DNA from: Bordetella parapertussis | Lineage (GTDB): Bacteria; Pseudomonadota; Gammaproteobacteria; Burkholderiales; SG8-39 | DNA length: 9,207 nucleotides | Assembly: GCA_945906975.1 (NCBI GenBank) | Contig: CAMDRY010000097.1 | Span: 1-9,207 of the forward strand | Direction: 5' to 3' | Shown here: positions 1 through 6,757 of the stretch, in pieces | How the letters are laid out: each line of letters begins with the position of its first letter | Numbering within the stretch: position 1 is the first letter of the stretch | Position numbers and translations under genes: made by a program | The notes under the pieces: model-generated | The model's input: only the letters and a program-made list of their open reading frames with translations | The model's database searches: none | What the model was told of the DNA's origin: nothing

Positions 1-3000
1 CCGGTGGCCGAGCTCGTTGAGCGCCTGCTCGTGCACCTGGACAACAACGTAGAGCGCGTCGAGGAATTGCTCGTTGAGATGCTGCGCAATCGCGACCACT
101 GGCTGCGCCATGTGGTGGGCGCGCAGCGCCACGAACTGGAACGCGGCCTCGTTGCCGAGCGCGAGGCCGTGCTCTTGCGCCTGCAGGCCTTGCTGTCGGC
201 ACCGGTACGCGCCGAATGGCTGGCGGTGGTCAATATCGCCGCTGCGAATCTTGCGCAGCCGCCGCTCGCCGCGCTGCCCGCTGCCGGCGATGCCGAAGGC
301 TGGGCGGCGCTGGTGCCGCTGCTGCTGATCAAAAGTAACGAGTGGCGCAAGTCACTCAACAAGAACGACGGCTTTCCGGCGGGCGCTGCACACGCCGAAG
401 CCAAGCAGCGTGCGCTCGCGCTGATCGACAGCCTCCGGGGCAACGATGCGTTGCGCCTTACGCTCGCCGCCATACGCGTGCTGCCGCCGCCGGCCTATAC
501 CGAAGCGCAGTGGGCCATTCTCGAAGCGATCATGGGCCTCCTGAAGCGCGCCGTGCTCGAACTCAAGTACGTGTTCCAGTCGCGCGGGCAGGTGGACTTC
601 ACCGAGGTGTCGCAGCGGGCGCTGCAGGCGCTGGGTGATGCCGACGGCCCCACCGACCTGGCATTGCGCCTCGACTACCAGATCAGGCATTTGCTGATCG
701 ATGAGTTCCAGGACACCTCTATCAGCCAGTTCGAGCTGGTGTCCCGCCTCACCGCCGGCTGGATGCCCGGCGACGGGCGCACGCTGTTTGTGGTGGGCGA
801 CCCGATGCAGTCGATTTACCGCTTTCGCGAAGCCGAGGTGGGTCTCTTTTTGAAGGCGCGCGTCGAGGGTATAGGCAGCGTGCCGCTCGAATCGCTGCAG
901 CTTGCCGCCAACTTCCGCTCGCAGGCGGGCCTTGTCGATTGGGTGAATAAGGCCTTCGCTACGGTGATGCCGAAAACCGAAGACATCGCCGCCGGCGCCG
1001 TGCCCTACAACGCCTCGCAGGCGGTGCACGCCGCGCTCGATGGCGCCGCGGTCAGCGTGCATCCGCAGCTTAAAGAGGCCACCAAGCAAAATATCGGCGA
1101 TGCCGAAGCCGCCACCGTGGCGCGCATTGTCAAAGACATCTTCGCCGCCGCGCCCAAAGCATCCGATGTTTCCGGCGCCACTGCAATCAGGCGCCACAGC
1201 ATCGCCATCCTGGTGCGCGGCCGCAACCACCTGCGCGAGATCGTGCCGCGCCTGCAGCAGGAGGGCATTCCCTTCAGAGCTATCGAGATCGACCGCCTCG
1301 ACGCGCGCCCGGTGGTGCAAGACCTGCTCGCGCTCACACGCGCACTCGCCCACGAAGGCGACCGCCTCGCGTGGCTTGCCGTGCTGCGCGCCCCCTGGTG
1401 CGGCCTGACGCTCGCTGACTTGCATGCACTTGCGGTGGCCGAGCAGCCGCAACCGGCGCCGGTCGCCGCGGCACCGGTGACCGAAGAACAAAGCCTCGCC
1501 CTCCTCATGGCACAGGCCACCGCCGAAGAAACCGATGACATCGACGACGAGCCATTCGCCGCAAACCCGCGCCAGTCGGCCTTCTCCAGCCATCAGGGTC
1601 GCACCATCCGCGAACTGATGCACGATGTATCACGCCTTGCAGCGTTGAGCCCTGACGGCCGCGCCCGCCTTGAGCGCGTGCGCGCCGTGCTCGAGGCCAC
1701 GCTCGCCGCGCGGCTGCGCGCCAGTCTGCGCGAGCAGGTCGAGGGCGCATGGCTGGCGCTGGGCGGCCCGGCCTGCGCCGCCGACACCGGCCTTGCCGAC
1801 GCCGAAACCTATCTCGATCACCTCGAAGCCAAGCAAGAGGCGGGCGCCATCGCCGACTTTGCCGCCTTCACGCAAGGCCTCGACAAGCTCTTTGCCGTGC
1901 CCGACGTGGCCGCCGGCGACGACGCGGTGCAGGTGATGACCGTGCACAAGTCCAAGGGCCTGGAGTTCGACCACGTCATCGTCCCGGGTCTCGGTGCCAA
2001 ACCGCCCACCGACAAGAAAAAGCTTTTCCTCTGGATGGAGCGCCCCCGGTCCATGGGTCGCGCCAGCGACACGAACCTCCCCTCGCCCCTGGCGGGAGAG
2101 GGGCCGGGGGAGAGGGTGAGTGCAAGCTACCAAGCATCGTTTAACGAGAGGGTGAATGCCAGCCTCGGCACCGACCTCCTCCTCGCCCCCGTAGAAGAAA
2201 CCGGCGCGACCGCCGACCCCATCTACGCCTGGCTCAAGCAGCTCGCCGCCGACAAGGCCTCGCACGAAGACGGTCGCCTGCTCTACGTGGCCGCCACGCG
2301 CGCCAAGCAACGCCTGCACCTCTTGGGTGAAACCCGCCTCGCCAGCGACCAAACTCCCGCCAAGCCCGCCGCCCGCAGCCTGCTCTCAAAACTCTGGGAC
2401 ATCGTCGAACACGACTATGTCGCCGCGGCCCGCCAAGCCGTCCCTCTCCCCCTCGACGGGGGAGAGGACAGGAGAGAGGGTGAAAGCGAGCCCAGCACGA
2501 CCAAGCCCATCGACCAATCCCTCCACCGCCTCACCGCCAACTGGATCACCCCGGCCCCACCCGCAACCCTCGTCTGGATCCCGCCCGCCGAACCTGCCCG
2601 CAGTCAGGACGTCAATCAGGACGCCATCGAATACTCGTGGGTGGGCGAAACCGCGCGCTGCGTCGGCAATGTCGTGCACCGCTGGCTGCAGGTGATCGCC
2701 GAAGCCGAACGCAAGGGCTGGACGCCAGAGCGCGTCGGGGGCATGCGCGAGAGCTTCAGCAACGAACTCGCCGCACTGGGCGTGGTGAGCGCCGAACGCG
2801 AGGCCGCCACCGCGCGCGTGAACAAGGCCCTCAGCAACGCGCTTACCGACGAGCGCGGCCTCTGGCTGCTCGGCCCGCAAACCGACGCGCGCAACGAATA
2901 CCGCCTCACCGCCATGTTAAACGGCGAACGCCGCCAGCTTGTCATTGACCGCAGCTTCACCGACGCCGATGGCAAACGCTGGATCATCGATTACAAGACT

Positions 3001-3195
3001 GGCGGCCACGAAGGAGCGGACAAGGAAGGCTTCCTCGACAGGGAGCAGGCGCGGTATAGCGCGCAGTTGGAGCGCTATGCCGAAGTGCATGGGGTGACAG
3101 ACACGCAGCTGGGCCTGTACTTTCCGGCGCTGGAGGGGTGGCGGGAGTGGGAGAACCCTCTGCAGCAGGTCGCACCGGATATTGACTCGGAGTAA
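1..3195 (+). CDS. addA: AddA/RecB-like UvrD-family helicase-nuclease, 5'-partial
   Basis: ATP-dependent helicase-exonuclease that processes double-strand DNA ends for recombination, probably with an AddB-type partner encoded upstream. The frame is open at base 1 and Walker A is absent, so the N-terminus lies outside the window. Counting residue 1 at base 4, superfamily 1 motifs are in order: DEFQDT (233-238), GDPMQSIYRFR (265-275), NFRS (303-306), TVHKSKGLEF (motif V, about 646-655) and LLYVAATRAK (motif VI, 759-768). The C-terminus carries a RecB/AddA-type nuclease: GNVVH (888-892), catalytic D982 in VIDRSF, then D996 and K998 in DYKT, followed by a QLERY segment. All nuclease residues are present. 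Two palindromic repeats interrupt it in frame near residues 692-705 and 813-827; the first lies in a linker before a DLLLAP segment. The partial 3' end recurs at 4001-4290. The class call is firm; AddA rather than RecB is inferred. Confidence 0.93.
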   Translation, partial: PVAELVERLLVHLDNNVERVEELLVEMLRNRDHWLRHVVGAQRHELERGLVAEREAVLLRLQALLSAPVRAEWLAVVNIAAANLAQPPLAALPAAGDAEGWAALVPLLLIKSNEWRKSLNKNDGFPAGAAHAEAKQRALALIDSLRGNDALRLTLAAIRVLPPPAYTEAQWAILEAIMGLLKRAVLELKYVFQSRGQVDFTEVSQRALQALGDADGPTDLALRLDYQIRHLLIDEFQDTSISQFELVSRLTAGWMPGDGRTLFVVGDPMQSIYRFREAEVGLFLKARVEGIGSVPLESLQLAANFRSQAGLVDWVNKAFATVMPKTEDIAAGAVPYNASQAVHAALDGAAVSVHPQLKEATKQNIGDAEAATVARIVKDIFAAAPKASDVSGATAIRRHSIAILVRGRNHLREIVPRLQQEGIPFRAIEIDRLDARPVVQDLLALTRALAHEGDRLAWLAVLRAPWCGLTLADLHALAVAEQPQPAPVAAAPVTEEQSLALLMAQATAEETDDIDDEPFAANPRQSAFSSHQGRTIRELMHDVSRLAALSPDGRARLERVRAVLEATLAARLRASLREQVEGAWLALGGPACAADTGLADAETYLDHLEAKQEAGAIADFAAFTQGLDKLFAVPDVAAGDDAVQVMTVHKSKGLEFDHVIVPGLGAKPPTDKKKLFLWMERPRSMGRASDTNLPSPLAGEGPGERVSASYQASFNERVNASLGTDLLLAPVEETGATADPIYAWLKQLAADKASHEDGRLLYVAATRAKQRLHLLGETRLASDQTPAKPAARSLLSKLWDIVEHDYVAAARQAVPLPLDGGEDRREGESEPSTTKPIDQSLHRLTANWITPAPPATLVWIPPAEPARSQDVNQDAIEYSWVGETARCVGNVVHRWLQVIAEAERKGWTPERVGGMRESFSNELAALGVVSAEREAATARVNKALSNALTDERGLWLLGPQTDARNEYRLTAMLNGERRQLVIDRSFTDADGKRWIIDYKTGGHEGADKEGFLDREQARYSAQLERYAEVHGVTDTQLGLYFPALEGWREWENPLQQVAPDIDSE
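2076..2119 (+). repeat. REP-like palindromic repeat, copy 1, in frame inside addA
   Basis: A C-rich/G-rich palindrome followed by a second G-rich block ending in GAGAGGGTGA. The arms CCCCTC (2079-2084) and GAGGGG (2098-2103) pair, extended by three more pairs after one mismatch, around a five-base loop. It is translated as LPSPLAGEGPGERV, a low-complexity peptide unlike the helicase around it. Peptides of this type are typical read-through of a short dispersed repeat common in proteobacterial genomes. It shares sequence and orientation with 2441-2483. Confidence 0.75.
2441..2483 (+). repeat. REP-like palindromic repeat, copy 2, in frame inside addA
   Basis: Same family and orientation as the copy at 2076-2119. 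It has a perfect 10-bp stem, CCTCTCCCCC (2443-2452) with GGGGGAGAGG (2458-2467), around the loop TCGAC, then a second G-rich block ending in GAGAGGGTGA. It is read in frame as PLPLDGGEDRREGE within the linker between the helicase and nuclease domains, where an insertion is likely tolerated. Confidence 0.75.
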
Positions 3196-3204
3196 ACTGT
3201 ATAA

Positions 3205-3393
3205 ATGAAAGTACATGAGCTCATTTCGCTCATTGAGGCCGACGGGTGGATTCAGGTGCGAATGAAAGGCAGCCATCGTCAATTTCATCACCCGACAAAA
3301 ACGGGTACCGTAACGGTTGCCGGCAAGTCGAGCATAGATATCCCGCCCGGAACGCTTAGCAGTGCCCTCAAGCAGGCTGGTTTGAAGAAATAG
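3205..3393 (+). CDS. hicA: HicA-family mRNA interferase toxin
   Basis: Small toxin (62 aa) of a type II toxin-antitoxin pair; HicA proteins fold as a double-stranded-RNA-binding-like domain and cut mRNA. The family signature is complete: an N-terminal helix with E11-x-x-G14-W15, then K21-G22-S23-H24 followed by QFHHP, where H24 is the predicted catalytic histidine, then a beta strand (TVTVAG) and the IPPGTL...LKQAGL helix. Length is normal for HicA. It begins 9 bases after the addA stop, with GGAG (3189-3192) upstream, and hicB follows directly, the usual HicAB order. Close spacing to addA suggests possible readthrough transcription, but no promoter could be assigned. Confidence 0.93.
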   Translation: MKVHELISLIEADGWIQVRMKGSHRQFHHPTKTGTVTVAGKSSIDIPPGTLSSALKQAGLKK

Positions 3394-3396
3394 GAG
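3392..3396 (+). promoter_or_regulatory. Ribosome binding site that sets the hicB start
   Basis: AGGAG overlaps the hicA stop codon and lies 8 bases before the ATG at 3405. An in-frame GTG at 3396 overlaps this site itself, so ATG 3405 is the better start. Confidence 0.7.
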
Positions 3397-3404
3397 TGAT
3401 TGCC

Positions 3405-3617
3405 ATGCGATATCTCGTGGTTGTTGAAAAAGGGCCTTCATCTTTTGGTGCCCACGTCCCGGATCTGCCCGGTTGCGTCGCCGTTGGGGGGACGAAGGAA
3501 GAAGTGCTGTCGCTCATTCGCGAGGCCATCGAGTTTCATCTCGAGGGCATGCGCGAAGACCGTACCCCCATTCCCCAGCCCTCAAGCCAAGTCGAATATG
3601 TCGAGGTTGCTGCCTAG
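3405..3617 (+). CDS. hicB: HicB-family antitoxin, short form
   Basis: Antitoxin that binds and neutralises the HicA protein encoded just upstream. The 70-residue product is essentially one HicB partial-RNase-H-like domain: MRYLVVVEKG strand, then FGAHVPDLPGC (14-24), the glycine-threonine turn GGT (28-30), a helix EEVLSLIREAIEFHLEGM, and the closing IPQPS strand. Many HicB antitoxins continue into a C-terminal ribbon-helix-helix or HTH domain that binds the operator. None is present here, so this protein alone would not be expected to repress its promoter. Gap to hicA is 11 bases (stop to ATG), so the two are cotranscribed. Start chosen by its ribosome site; a GTG start at 3396 would add three residues. 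Confidence 0.92.
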   Translation: MRYLVVVEKGPSSFGAHVPDLPGCVAVGGTKEEVLSLIREAIEFHLEGMREDRTPIPQPSSQVEYVEVAA

Positions 3618-3692
3618 TCTGCAGTTGCCGACCGACTGTTTAACGGTGCACCCTCGCAAGTCATGCAAAGACGGAAAGCCACGGCCAATATT
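3618..3692 (+). other. Possible remnant of a HigB-like toxin start
   Basis: The bases before the higA-like gene read, in its frame, as ADRLFNGAPSQ followed by RRKATANIVN. The segment DRLFNGAPS resembles the N-terminal region of RelE/HigB toxins, which normally precede higA. The match is short and made from memory, so it may be chance or a leftover after deletion of the toxin body. Confidence 0.2.
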
Positions 3693-3701
3693 GTGAACGG
3701 A

Positions 3702-3996
3702 ATGCGTGCCATCCACCCCGGCGAGGTGCTGCGCGAGGAATTCCTCCTGCCCCTGTGGCTTACGGCCAACGCACTTGCAATTGCCTTGCAGGTGCCTGCG
3801 CCGCGCATCAACGACGTGGCCCGTGAAAAGCGTGGCGTATCGGCCGACACGGCGCTGCGCCTGGCGCGTTACTGTTGGCAACAGCGCCGAGTTCCGGATG
3901 GGGTTGCAGGCCGATTACGACCTGAAAACCGGCGCGCGCGCACTCAAGGCGGCACTCAAGCGCATTCATCCGCATAAGGACTTGCAGTCGGCGTAA
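3702..3996 (+). pseudogene. higA: HigA-family antitoxin, frameshifted
   Basis: Xre/HigA-type DNA-binding antitoxin. The first part reads MRAIHPGEVLREEFLLP, then a helix-turn-helix (LTANALAIAL...APRINDVAREKRGVSADTALRLARY). At 3873-3876 four bases (TGTT) occupy the place of one phenylalanine codon; after this the family sequence GNSAEFRMGLQADYDL continues in the next frame to the stop at 3994-3996. A single-base insertion is therefore the simplest explanation. Without it the product would be a normal-length HigA of about 97 residues. The unshifted frame would still give a protein with an intact HTH but a foreign tail, ending near 3977. In-frame starts upstream (ATG 3663, GTG 3693) are possible. 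The usual HigB toxin is missing. A sequencing error cannot be ruled out. Confidence 0.8.
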
Positions 3997-4000
3997 AGTG

Positions 4001-4290
4001 CTCTGGCTGCTCGGCCCGCAAACCGACGCGCGCAACGAATACCGCCTCACCGCCATGCTAAACGGCGAATGCCGCCAGCTTGTCATCGACCGCAGCTTCA
4101 CCGGCGCCGAGGGAAAACGCTGGATCGTCGATTACAAGACCAGCAGCTGCGAGGGGGGCGGACAGGGAAGGCTTCCTCGACATGGAGCAGGCGCGCTATA
4201 GGGCACAGTTGGCGCGCTATGCCCAAATGCGTAGAGCTATTGATATACACCTCGGCCTCTACTTCCCGCTGCTTGGGGAGGGAATGGAGG
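4001..4290 (+). pseudogene. Second, decayed copy of the addA 3' end (nuclease domain)
   Basis: Bases 4001-4141 match 2860-3000 at 133 of 141 positions by hand count; half of the eight differences are synonymous. Both encode LWLLGPQTDARNEYRL and keep the nuclease D (VIDRSF) and DYKT residues. In a run of six G (4153-4158) one extra base shifts the frame; the match then continues as REGFLDMEQARYRAQLARYA and fades at about 4290 near LGLYFPLLGEG. There is no helicase portion, no normal start and no ribosome site. The copy begins only 4 bases after the higA-like stop. It is a remnant of a displaced gene end rather than a working gene. Confidence 0.88.
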
Positions 4291-4317
4291 AAAGAATCTC
4301 AATCTGCCCCTGTTTAA

Positions 4318-5211
4318 TTACGCAACGGTCCCTGTATCGAACAGCCGACTGATCACCGGCCAGTATTCGTCGCCGTGCCCGGCCGCGATGGCCTTCTCAA
4401 ACAGCCCATCGACGTCGTGTCCCCAGCGCGCATCCAACCCAACGCTGTTCGCCAATTCGATGGCGTAACGCATGTCCTTGCGTGCGTATTCAACCGAAAA
4501 GCTGCGCAGCGGAAAATCGCGCAGTGCGATGGCCTTGATGCCGTGGTGGCGTACGGCAAAGCTGTCTGCCGATCCCTTGGACAAGACCTCGAACAGCAGT
4601 GCCGGCGCGATACCCGAGCGCTCGCCGATCGCAGCGGCCTCGGCCAGTGCGGCGCCGGCCTGGTACAACAGATAGTTGTTGAGAATCTTCACGACCTGGC
4701 CGCAGCCCACGGCGCCGCACAGCGCGATGTCGGTGGCAAAGGTGGCCAGCAGCGGTTTCACGCGTTCAAATATTTCCGGCTCAGCACCCACCATGCAGGA
4801 GAGGGTGCCCGCTTCGGCGGCCAGCCGGGAACGTGCTACCGGGGCGTCGATAAATTGCACCCCCTTGGCGGCAAAATCACCGGCCAGTTCACGCGTGAGC
4901 TTTGCGGGCGAGGTACTCAGGTCAACCACAATCTGGCCGGGTCGGGCACAGGCCAGCAGTCCGCCTTGCTGATGCGACAACTGGTGCACCACTTCGCCGG
5001 AAGGCAGGGAAAGGAAGATTACCTGGCTGTCTTGCGCAAGCTTTGCAATGTCGGCAACGCTTTCCACCCCCTGCGCTGCCAGTCGCTTCAGCGGCTCTGG
5101 CGAGAGGTCATTGGCCCGTATGCGCAGTTGTGTTTTGGTGGCGAGGTTGCGGCACATCGGCTCGCCCATTACGCCCAGTCCGATGAAACCGACGTCCTTG
5201 ATTGCTTCCAT
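4318..5211 (-). CDS. NAD(P)-dependent 3-hydroxyisobutyrate dehydrogenase-family oxidoreductase
   Basis: Cytoplasmic beta-hydroxyacid dehydrogenase of the MmsB/GarR/GlxR superfamily (297 aa, normal length), which interconverts a beta-hydroxyacid and its semialdehyde with NAD(P). The N-terminal Rossmann fold has FIGLGVMG with G11-x-G13-x-x-G16. The catalytic lysine is K175 in GCGQVVKILNN, with N179 nearby. The substrate loop reads DAPVARSRLAAEAGTL (122-137) where classical members have DAPVSGG, so the usual Ser-Gly-Gly is replaced by Ala-Arg-Ser and the substrate is probably not 3-hydroxyisobutyrate itself. The start is supported by GGAG (complement of 5219-5222). It lies 117 bases downstream of the Bug gene on the same strand, which suggests that its substrate relates to the transported acid. 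It converges on the addA remnant. Confidence 0.9.
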   Translation of the reverse strand: MEAIKDVGFIGLGVMGEPMCRNLATKTQLRIRANDLSPEPLKRLAAQGVESVADIAKLAQDSQVIFLSLPSGEVVHQLSHQQGGLLACARPGQIVVDLSTSPAKLTRELAGDFAAKGVQFIDAPVARSRLAAEAGTLSCMVGAEPEIFERVKPLLATFATDIALCGAVGCGQVVKILNNYLLYQAGAALAEAAAIGERSGIAPALLFEVLSKGSADSFAVRHHGIKAIALRDFPLRSFSVEYARKDMRYAIELANSVGLDARWGHDVDGLFEKAIAAGHGDEYWPVISRLFDTGTVA

Positions 5212-5328
5212 TGCTTATCTCCAAATGCGTCAGGGCTGCGTTATCGAGGTGCCGGCGGGCCGCTACGATTGGACCCGCTGATTGCGGAAGCGGTTGATCC
5301 CGCGCGACGCGATGGTCCTGGCTGGTAT

Positions 5329-6306
5329 TTATTCGAGCGTGAGTTTGCGCTCGGCGACGACGCGTTTCAGCAACTCGTAGTCGGCCTTGATCTCGGCGGC
5401 AAACTCTTCGGGTGTGCTCGCCACGACCACCGACCCGGTAGCTTCAATGCGCGGGCGCAGGCCGGGCTCGTCGAGGGCTTTTCTGGTGGCGGTATTGATC
5501 TGGTCGACAAGATTCCTTGGCATGCCCTTGGGGCCCAGGATGCCGTAATGCGCCATGCGGCTCAGGCCCTCGACGCCGACTTCCTTGAAGGTTGGCACGT
5601 TGGGCAGTTCCTTGAGGCGTTGCGGCGCGCATATGGCGATGGGGATCAACAGGCCTTCCTTGACAAAAGGCAGCAGCGAGGGCGGCGCGTCGTAGGCAAT
5701 GGCCAGTTGACCCGCCACCACGTCCTGCACGGCCGGGCCGGCGCCGCGATACGGGATGTGCGTGATAAAGGCGCCGGTCGCGCTCTTGAAGTATTCCATT
5801 TGCAAATGAAGAATGCCGCCGGTGCCCGACGATGCATACGAGTAGCGGCCCGGGTTGCGCTTGATCTCGGCGATGAAATCTTTGTAATTGCGGGCCGGGA
5901 AGCTCGGATGGATTGCCACCATGTGCGGTGAGGCGGCCACGTTGATGATGGCCGTTACGTCGGTCACCGGGTTGTAGGGCACCTTGGGGTTGATCGCCGG
6001 GTTGGCGGCGGTGATTGACGGCGAGACCATGGCGAGCGTGTAGCCGTCAGGTGCGGCGCGCACCATTTCCATGGTGCCTATGGCGCCACCGGCGCCGCCC
6101 TTGTTCTCGACTATGACGGTTTGCCCCAATTGTTTGCCGAGTGCAACGGATATGGCGCGCGCCATGAAATCCACGGTGCCGCCGGGGGCGAAGGGAACGA
6201 TCAGTCGCACTGGCTTGTTTGGATAGGCCTGTGCCTGGGCTTGCGCATGGCGGGACAGCACCGGTAAAAGCAAGGCTGTGGCGGCGAGAAATTCCCGACG
6301 TTTCAT
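5329..6306 (-). CDS. Bug-family tripartite tricarboxylate transporter substrate-binding protein
   Basis: Periplasmic solute-binding protein of the Bug/TctC family (325 aa), which captures carboxylates or related small molecules for a TctAB-type permease; no permease gene is in the window. The exported N-terminus MKRREFLAATALLLPVLSRH has an RRxFL core like a Tat signal and ends in an AQAQAQA cleavage region. Family hallmarks follow: PNKPVRLIVPFAPGG (29-43), the IENKGG-like VIVENKGGAGG, SYASSGTGGILHLQ, and THIPYRGAGPAVQDVVAGQL; the C-terminus is the usual TPEEFAAEIKADYELLKRVV. The ATG at 6306 is preferred because AGGAGAAG sits 6 bases upstream; an ATG at 6324 would precede that site. The ligand cannot be read from sequence. 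Confidence 0.93.
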   Translation of the reverse strand: MKRREFLAATALLLPVLSRHAQAQAQAYPNKPVRLIVPFAPGGTVDFMARAISVALGKQLGQTVIVENKGGAGGAIGTMEMVRAAPDGYTLAMVSPSITAANPAINPKVPYNPVTDVTAIINVAASPHMVAIHPSFPARNYKDFIAEIKRNPGRYSYASSGTGGILHLQMEYFKSATGAFITHIPYRGAGPAVQDVVAGQLAIAYDAPPSLLPFVKEGLLIPIAICAPQRLKELPNVPTFKEVGVEGLSRMAHYGILGPKGMPRNLVDQINTATRKALDEPGLRPRIEATGSVVVASTPEEFAAEIKADYELLKRVVAERKLTLE

Positions 6307-6312
6307 GTTTAT

Positions 6313-6320
6313 CTTCTCCT
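6313..6320 (-). promoter_or_regulatory. Ribosome binding site that sets the Bug gene start
   Basis: Read on the minus strand this is AGGAGAAG, 6 bases before ATG 6306. It lies inside the sequence that an ATG at 6324 would translate, so the downstream start is the better choice. Confidence 0.65.
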
Positions 6321-6394
6321 GCATGAATCAGATTTTAAAATGGCAATCGCCTGGAAATGACCGCCTGGCCTTGGTTTCCAGCCGGTGTGCGGCG

Positions 6395-6757
6395 TCAGTT
6401 CGGTTTCACCCCGGCATCGGTGACGAGTTTTTGCAAAAGGCATAGTCGTATTTCAGCTAATCGCCAAAATGCTCCGGCGTGTGCAGCGGCGAGGGCACGA
6501 TGCCGAGCGCTGTGAATTGATCGAGTACCGGCTTGTCCGGGTTTCTGAAAATCGCGGCAATCGCGCCCTGTCGTTTGTCCAGCACCGGCTTGGGCCGGTC
6601 GGCGGGGCCGAGCAGGCCGTGCCAGATGGCGACCTCGTAGCCGGGCAGATCGGACGCGGATCGGCGAGACAGTTCGGATTAAGACCCCTGCGATCATCAA
6701 TGCCCACCTGTTTCAGATCATTCAAGACAGGCGGCAGAAACATCGAAGCGACACTCA
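6395..6757 (-). pseudogene. Decayed second Bug-family substrate-binding protein gene
   Basis: On the minus strand, roughly 6460-6650 encodes DLPGYEVAIWHGLLGPADRP, then KPVLDKRQGAIAAIFRNPD and FTALGIVPSPLHTPEHFGD, the standard C-terminal third of a Bug protein. It ends at a TAG (6457-6459) where relatives continue. Reading on gives LKYDYA, then after a one-base frameshift QKLVTDAGVKPN and a normal TGA stop at 6395-6397, which is the expected Bug ending (compare KVVKDAGIKPE). A probable CAG-to-TAG nonsense change and a frameshift thus split the tail. Upstream of 6650 only weak, frame-broken traces remain (a segment like FLPPVLNDLKQ near 6710-6745), and the N-terminal half is absent, its place taken by an IS3-type fragment. 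Same strand as the intact Bug gene downstream, so the locus once held two. Confidence 0.8.

Noticed and set aside
352..1623. Long open minus-strand frame (over 400 codons) antisense to the helicase
   Set aside because: It has no recognisable domain, is rich in His/Gly/Arg as expected for the complement of GC-rich coding DNA, and lies opposite a gene whose motifs are fully recognised.
1630..2352. Minus-strand frame containing HPLPRPLSRQGRGE, which looks like a peptide seen in many predicted proteins
   Set aside because: That peptide is just the reverse reading of the palindromic repeat at 2076-2119, and the rest of the frame is antisense helicase.
3998..4201. Possible small nuclease gene starting at GTG 3998
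   Set aside because: It has no ribosome site, is frameshifted in a G run before the end of the domain, and lacks the GxxxH helix upstream; better explained as a remnant of the addA end.
4375..5931. Plus-strand open frame of about 518 codons
   Set aside because: It spans two well-supported minus-strand genes and the gap between them, with low-complexity composition and no known motifs; it is a shadow frame.
6351..6381. Inverted repeat CTGGAAA...TTTCCAG between the Bug gene and the Bug remnant
   Set aside because: Seven-base arms with a 17-base loop and no T tract; too weak to call a terminator or operator.
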